From Elmis aenea (lineage: Eukaryota > Arthropoda > Insecta > Coleoptera > Elmidae), in the NCBI GenBank assembly GCA_947652605.1, contig OX393581.1, positions 48,197,924-48,261,923 of the forward strand: DNA of 64,000 bases, given 5' to 3'. Each line of letters starts with the position of its first letter. Positions within the stretch are counted from its first letter, which is position 1. A model generated the notes under the pieces. It saw only the letters and a program-made list of their open reading frames with translations, was not told the origin of the DNA and ran no database searches. Both the position numbers and the translations under genes were made by a program. This document shows positions 58,130 to 64,000 of this stretch, piece by piece.

Positions 58130-61100
58130 TTAATAATCGCGACTATCAGCGGGTGACCTTACATCATCGATTTTGAGAATCATCTTAACGAGTTGCGTGG
58201 CCAAAATTAATTGCTGTCTTTTCGACTTCAAGGATTCGATGACGTGTTGTTCCTTCATGTTCATACCAGTTTGCATGCAGTCTATTCCCAAAGCCGTAAC
58301 TCCGGAAGCGGCCTGCTTGGCCTAACGGAAAAATAAAAATTAGGGCGAGAACGCATCGAATCACTTTTACGTACCTTGACTTCGGAAAGGGAGTGGATTG
58401 CAGAGAGGCCGCTATTTTCTGCTAGAGCCAATGGAATGCAGTCTAAGGCCTCTGCGAATGCTCTGAACGCATATTGTTCCAAAGATGCCAATAAATCTGC
58501 GTGCGCCGCGACCGCAAGACTGCAGGAAATTTCAGCCGCACCCCCACCGTAAACCACACGAGGTTCCTTAAAAAAACAAACACATATCAATCATAATTCC
58601 AATTTATCCGACTTAACCCTTTGAGTCCCAATGGGCATATACGTCCCAGAGAAGTGTTGAAGATGCTCAGTGGGAAATAAATGCATTATAATTCGTTCAG
58701 CTGTTGTCCCAGTGGTAACCAGGCATCGTATTAGCTATATCCTCCAAAAATTGCCGCGCAAAATTCAATGCAAACATAATTTATATGTTTTTAGAAATCA
58801 GTGCATGTGAGATATTAATATATTTGCAGTGTTAAGTGTTATTTACCAACAGTATTTTTCAAAGATGTCGAGGTAACTCTATAAATGAACTGAAAATTGT
58901 ATTTTTTGCTATAATGTGATTATAAATAACACATTTTTTGTAATATCAACTAATGGGACATACAGGGTGAGGCATCACTTATGACACCCCCACTTATTTT
59001 GTTATTGGAAAGAATTATTAAAAAAAGTTTCAAATAAAAGTTGTTTGATACAGTATTTCCCAAAATATTTTCATGTCAAATTTTTGTTTGTTTAGGAGTT
59101 ATGGCACCATATTTGTTTTTTTTAGGAGTTATGGCACCATATTTGTTTTTTTTAAATGGCACCATACATATTTTTTTATACGGTTTGAAAGACATTTTCT
59201 TTCTCTTTTCAACGCACTAAAACTTTTATACCCTTACATAACAAAATTTTTGAGAAAATCGCAAAAGAACAATTGGGTTTTTAAAGCGTACGGTATTAAT
59301 TAATTTACATTAGTAGGCTTTGAAAATGATAGACTATCTACTGAATCTAAGTTGTTGTTAAATGTAGGTGATCATTTACCAGTTGAAGGGCCTACCAGAA
59401 GAAGATGTTACAACTGCTCAAAAAAAAAGAAGGAAAAAAGAACTACCACGCTTTGTATAACATGTAAGGTGCCATTGTGCAAAAGATGTTTTGCCTCTGA
59501 TCATACATAACATTTCTTCGAAATAAATGGTATTTGTCATGATTATATTAGTTATTTTATTTCCAGTGGGACATATACAGGGTGTCCCGTTTTTCGAGGC
59601 TAAGCATCGGTATCTCGCTTATCTTTAGACATACAAAGTCGGTTAAAGTAGACAAAAGTTGCACATTTTCATGCTGAGCAATAATCTTAAGAGATAATTG
59701 CCTTATCACTTTTAGTTTTTGAGATATCAAAAAACAACGAAAATTTGTAATTTTTGTTTTTATCTTTTAATTCAAACACCAATGATGTTAGTTTTTACTA
59801 ATCCAGACATTTTCGAGGCACTTTTTAAAGGAGAATCCAAGTCTGTAAATATCTCTTTTCTATCTTTCAAAATGGCCGAGATACGATAGTCAACTGTTTT
59901 TTGTCTTATGGGCGCCATATTGGATTTTCACATTTTTGAGTAAAAATATTTTTTCTGATTACAACGATGTATCACATGTCATTGTTGAATTCTGATTTTT
60001 GGCCAAAATTTCAATTTTTTGATTTTTCGAAGAGTGCCTTGGAAACAAACGTACAAAATACTAATTTCCAAGCAAAATTTTGACAGTTCGTCGAATCAGA
60101 ATTCAACAATGACATGTGATACATCGTTGTAATCAGAAAAAATATCTTTACTCAAAAATGTGAAAATCCAATATGGCGCCCATAAGACAAAAAACAGTTG
60201 ACTATCGTATCTCGGCCATTTTGAAATATAGAAAAAATATATTGACAGATTTGAATTCTCCTTAAAAAAATGCCTTGATAATGTCTGGATTAGAAAAAAG
60301 TAGTTTAATTGGTTTTTGAATTAAAAGATTAAAAAAATTACAAATTTTCTTTTTTTTTTTGATATCTCAAAAACTAAAAGTGATAAGGCAATTATCTCTT
60401 AAAATTATTGCTCAGCATGAAAATGCGCAACTTTTGTCTAATTTAACCGACTTTGTATCTCTTAAGATAAGCGAGATATCCATGCTTAGCCTCGAATAAC
60501 GGGACACCCTGTATATGCATGGTGTTACATATTAGGAAAAAAAACCAGAAAAGTTAAAAAATTTCGTCTTTAAGTAAAAATACCATTTTTTTAGCATTCT
60601 GTAATATATTGTACACATTAATAATTTTTTATTTGAAAATTTAAAAAGTCATGCGGTAAGGAGTTAACAATTGTATCTAAAGATATACATAAAGATTACA
60701 TCAAAAACGTAAATAAACAAATTGGGACTCAAAGGGTTAAATAATTACCTGTATCAGACTTCGAATAACGCACAGGGCATCGTGTAAGCTCCGCTTAGCT
60801 TCCTCGATCAACATGGCGTTACCCCCACGAACGAGGATTGTAACGGCTCGTGAATTCGAGCAGTCCTCGATCACCAGCATACGATCTTTGGTTGTGCCAA
60901 ACGAAAGTTCACGGACCATTCCAGCAGATCCCAACTTCGCGGGGTTAAGTTCTTCAAAACGTGGCACTATACGACCTCCGGTTGCTATAGCGATGAGCTC
61001 GATCTCTGGTCCACCAACCTAAACACAATTAATCAATTAAAACACCTCGACCCACCTACGTCGCAAATATACGCACCCATCTTACGGCAGGTAAGTTTTG

Positions 61101-62499
61101 CTGTAACAGTAGATGATTGGCTTCGTCGTCGAAGCCCCACTGGCAGATGGCTAAAGTGGCTCCAGCATCTTTCACGAGTTTAACCATATCGGTAAACTTT
61201 TCCTGTTCGTACTGACGAAGTTCTTTGTAATCTTCGACACTGGTAACGTCCAACTTATGCTTGGTTTTGGGTTTTGGGGGTTCAAATGGGCAAGTGAGAA
61301 TGGCCAATTTTACGTAGTGTAATTCCTTGGGCATTTGTGGATGTGACATAGTCTTATCTATAACAACACCTTTCACCAACATTGTGTCTTCCAAACGTCC
61401 ACCAACCTACAAAAATACCAGGAAATTAAATTCGTTGCTGTAAAACAAAAACTTGATTTCGAAATCACAAAAAAAAAATTATTTCATTGCTAAATACACA
61501 CCTTTCCCTCGACCTTAATCAGTTCGAAATTCACATCACGGGTCTGAAGATCGGCTACAGCTAATACTGCCTTAACTGCGATTTCAGCCATTTGTCGATG
61601 GCACTTATTGATAATCTTAGAACCCAAAGTAGTCATAGCTACTTTAATTAATGGTTCTGTATTTTCAGCAGACACGGGAAACAGATCGGCAATTTTTTCT
61701 AAATGTTCTACGGCTTTCTGACACGCTAACTCGAAACCATCAGCAATTCTAATAGGGTGAATGCCCCGATCCAGCAGAGCTCCGGCTTGCTCCAATAAGG
61801 CCCCAGCTAATACAACAACACCCGTAGTACCGTCACCTACAAATATAAAAATTAAAATTTATATAACACGACCTTGGTTTAAACACGAACCGATTTCATC
61901 GTCTTGCGATTGAGAAAGCTGAACTAACAGTTTTCCAATTTCATGATCGACATCCATATTTTTTAATATAGTGGCTCCATCGTTAGTCACCATAACGTCA
62001 CCTAATCACAAACACGTTTAAACACAATATAAATTATTACCGGATATAAAATTTACCATCAGGTGACACCATCATCTTATCTAAACCTTTTGGACCTAAT
62101 GAAGTTCGTAAAGTGTTGGATATCTGTCGAGCCGCTAATATATGAGACTAAAATTAAAGTATATAGTTAATATCAACCATTAAATAAAATTTTAAATTGT
62201 ACTATGACAAGAATTAAAAGAGCACCTTTAAGATTTAAAAACGTCAATAAAACATGAACGTCAAGATAATTTCAAGTCTAGCCTATATTATTTATACATA
62301 ATTGGGACAGACTGATTACGAATTCATGTAATATATTAATTAAACAAAACAGGAGGACATAGTTAAACCCATAAATGGAGATTAACCTAACCTTTAATGC
62401 ATCGGTTCCGGTTAAACGTTTTTGCCTGTCTTGATCACGGATAATGATGAATGGTCTACCATATTCATCAAAAGCGATACTGCCAGGAAAAGCAGCCAT
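58130..62499 (-). CDS. CCT5: T-complex protein 1 subunit epsilon (CCT5/TRiC)
   Basis: Exons (minus strand): 62392-62499, 62057-62147, 61891-62001, 61502-61836, 61077-61406, 60749-61018, 58375-58566, 58130-58321; 542 residues, all in phase, against 541 in human. It is one of eight subunits of the cytosolic chaperonin that folds actin, tubulin and many WD-repeat proteins using ATP. Group II chaperonin signatures are intact: [11 protein letters not shown] (about residues 48-58), NDGATIL (about 70), the ATP-site [12 protein letters not shown] (104-115), [20 protein letters not shown] in the apical part, and [16 protein letters not shown] with the late equatorial GG. Introns are short except intron 6 (58567-60748), which holds a 2120-bp piggyBac insertion. 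The gene shares a 323-bp divergent gap with eIF3k. Confidence 0.97.
59096..59157. repeat. Short direct repeat, ~28-bp unit
   Basis: GTTATGGCACCATATTTGTT and its T-run repeat at about 59100 and 59128, with a third partial ATGGCACCATA at about 59156. A small tandem duplication inside the piggyBac element. Confidence 0.8.
59310..59510 (+). pseudogene. piggyBac transposase C-terminal cysteine-rich domain
   Basis: The frame reads [64 protein letters not shown], then a stop. The C-x2-C ... C-x2-C ... C-x2-C ... H spacing is that of the C-terminal RING-like/PHD-like finger found in piggyBac transposases, which binds the element's end repeats. The catalytic DDE part is missing, so the copy is inactive. 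Confidence 0.8.
59576..60513. mobile_element. Foldback element TACAGGGTGTCCCGTTTTTCG nested in the piggyBac
   Basis: The left end TACAGGGTGTCCCGTTTTTC, then GAGGCTAAGCATCGGTATCT and CGCTTATC, is mirrored by GATAAGCGAGATATCCATGC, TTAGCCTCGAATAACGGGAC and ACCCTGTA. Arms of about 430 bp are almost identical. For example ATGTATCACATGTCATTGTT is mirrored by AACAATGACATGTGATACAT. The centre is near 60045. Confidence 0.88.
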
Positions 62500-62822
62500 T
62501 GTAATAAATAATAATTAAGGGCAAAATCACTCGATGAACAACGATTTATTTAAAAGGCGAACACCAAATAACAAAGAACCGTCACCCGGTATTGTCATGC
62601 AATGCGCGTGTGCGAATGTTACATTTGCACTACTTTTAGGTATTTTATTGTGTACGTTGGTGCTATTAAAACTCTTAGCGCCATCTTTACCTGTCACTGT
62701 CAGTGTATTTGTACATATGCGGTGCTAATCCATGTGGTATTTGGTTTAAGTGAAATTAGAACACAACATATCGAAGTTGTCGCTTTTGTTGTTGTTTGGG
62801 GTAAAATATTGTTTATTTAATA
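62500..62822. promoter_or_regulatory. Bidirectional promoter gap between CCT5 and eIF3k
   Basis: Only 323 bp separate the two divergent start codons, so both promoters and both 5' UTRs must fit here. The stretch is less AT-rich than its surroundings. I found no convincing TATA box or heat-shock element. Co-regulation of a chaperonin and a translation factor is plausible but not shown by the sequence. Confidence 0.6.
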
Positions 62823-63578
62823 ATGGCGGAAGCTATGAAACAGACAGTTGCAACAATGCTGAAAGGCATAGAACGGTATGAAATTACCTAGTTAACCTAT
62901 AAGAACATACAGTATTTTCTATTTTTCAGGTATAATCCAGATAATTTACCAACACTTGAACGTTATGTAGAAATTCAATCTCGAGAGAATGCGTACGATC
63001 TAGAAGCAAACCTTGCTGTATTGAAGTTATATCAGCTTAATCCACAAAGTTTCAACATCGACATAACAAGTCAAATATTATTGAAGGCATTGACTAATTT
63101 TCCCCACACTGATTTTATTCTTTGTAAATGCTTGTTAAACGAACGGCAGGTACTGTGTGCTTAGTGTTCTGTTGAAAAAATGTTTTTGAATGATGTGTTT
63201 TAGCTTGCCGAAGAACCCATTAATCAAATTATGTATTTGGGGGATATTTTGGAAAGATGCGACTTTCAAGCATTTTGGACACGTGTGCATTCCATGCCAG
63301 AATTAACACAACGAATTACCGGTTTTTTGGATTCAATCAGGAAATTTGTTTGTCATGTTGTCGGCATAACATATCAAAGAGTGGATTGTGCACATTTGGC
63401 TCAACTACTCGGTGGTGTTGACGACATAACTTTAAAGCATTGGGTAAAGAAATATGGATGGAGAGAAGAAGCAGAATTGATTTACATTGCTACACAAGAC
63501 GAAAATATAAAAACTAAGAACATTAATGAAAAAATTGATTTTGAAAGTGTTGGTGCAATTATGGCATCATGTCGATAA
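62823..63578 (+). CDS. eIF3k: Eukaryotic translation initiation factor 3 subunit K
   Basis: Exons 62823-62875, 62930-63149 and 63204-63578 join in phase to give 215 residues (human eIF3k 218). eIF3k is a non-core subunit of the eIF3 complex, which holds the 40S subunit during initiation. The N-terminal HAM-like helical part ([40 protein letters not shown]) and the C-terminal winged-helix PCI-type part ([53 protein letters not shown]) are complete. The introns are 54 bp each. The start ATG has a purine-free but acceptable context (TTTAATAATGG) and agrees with the family's N-terminus (MAEAM). Confidence 0.95.
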
Positions 63579-63838
63579 ATGTAATTGTAATTCTTTGATT
63601 TAAGTTGCTTTTGTATTGGAAACTGAGCTTTTGTCGAACTATATTAAAAAATTAGTTGAATATGTTTCGTTTTATTGTACAATGAATACATTCCGCAAGT
63701 ATTTTTTACATTCATTTTCAAAAAAGTTAACAGGTTTAAAGTAATTTAAGGGTCTCCGTCCCTATATTTTCAGAATCATTTGAACTAACAGGTTTAGGGA
63801 ATATTTGGTTTGTGTTTGGTCTTCAGCAGGACAATAGT

Positions 63839-64000
63839 ATGGCGGACAACGATGTTATGACAGATGACAAACACTGCATAAAGTTAGGCAGTGTCCTAGA
63901 GCAAACGTTATCAATAAGTGAAACAAGAAAATACAAAAAGAACAGAGCCAGACTATTACGACGTAAAAAGAGTAAGTTACGATATTTAAGATATAGAAAA
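63839..64000 (+). CDS. First exon of an unidentified gene, cut by the window end
   Basis: The ATG at 63839 opens a frame MADNDVMTDDKHCIKLGSVL, then EQTLSISETRKYKKNRARLL and RRKK. A good donor (A|GTAAGT) follows at 63971/63972, after which the window ends in presumed intron. A short acidic start followed by a basic stretch is all that can be seen, so no family is assigned. The upstream region (63579-63838) is the eIF3k 3' flank and the presumed promoter. Confidence 0.5.
   Translation, partial: MADNDVMTDDKHCIKLGSVLEQTLSISETRKYKKNRARLLRRKKSKLRYLRYRK

Larger units (their letters stand above)
58617..60736 (+). mobile_element. Defective piggyBac transposon in CCT5 intron 6
   Basis: The element is flanked by TTAA on each side (58613-58616 and 60737-60740), the piggyBac target. 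Its ends CCCTTTGAGTCCCAAT and ATTGGGACTCAAAGGG are exact 16-bp inverse copies. A GGGCATATACGTCCC subterminal palindrome follows the left end. Only the cysteine-rich C-terminus of the transposase survives (59310-59510). A foldback element (59576-60513) has since inserted. Removing the element and one TTAA leaves an intron of 58 bp. Confidence 0.92.

Noticed and set aside
62534..62820. Plus-strand frames in the CCT5/eIF3k gap
   Set aside because: They lie in a short shared promoter gap, with cysteine- and valine-rich composition and no family resemblance.

Overview
The window is nuclear DNA from an insect, most likely a beetle (the order is inferred from overall protein character; the insect call is firm). 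It is very AT-rich, the genes are split by GT-AG introns, and the space between exons is crowded with insect-type transposable elements: Tc1/mariner-like foldbacks, hAT, piggyBac, mariner, Jockey- and RTE-type retrotransposons, a tRNA-derived SINE and a probable Helitron.

Layout, left to right. 1-4897: repeats, including two hAT insertions. 4898-5609 (-): mitochondrial ribosomal protein L17. 6209-6910: tandem repeat of about 165 bp. 7389-22877 (-): a 13-exon gene for a 992-residue TTC3/DZIP3-like RING-H2 E3 ubiquitin ligase whose introns hold stacks of nested inverted-repeat elements. 23572-24402: Helitron-like element and SINE. 24849-33293 and 37279-44839 (+): two tandemly duplicated 13-exon genes for NRF-6-like membrane acyltransferases with identical intron phases. 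45234-51522 (-): a six-exon TRAF/MATH protein lacking a RING. 51523-53403: minisatellite and foldback remnants. 53404-54984 (-): intronless Ku70. 55481-56012 (-): an unrecognised small membrane protein. 56485-57607 (-): endosomal syntaxin (Syx7/12 type). 58130-62499 (-): chaperonin subunit CCT5, with a piggyBac element in one intron. 62823-63578 (+): eIF3k, divergent from CCT5. 63839 onward (+): first exon of a gene running off the window.

All exon joins given here were worked out by hand. Each multi-exon model keeps an open frame across every junction, with GT donors and AG acceptors. The genes are housekeeping or signalling genes with no operon-like functional link; the only clear functional pairings are the duplicated acyltransferases and the shared CCT5/eIF3k promoter gap.

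The most unusual content is the family of foldback elements beginning TACAGGGTG or TACAGTGTG. More than ten copies share a subterminal box (TAAGCGAGAT) although their arms differ. Three carry, or lie next to, decayed pieces of a Tc1/mariner (IS630)-type transposase. In the E3-ligase gene they are nested five or six deep in one intron that would otherwise be about 80 bp.
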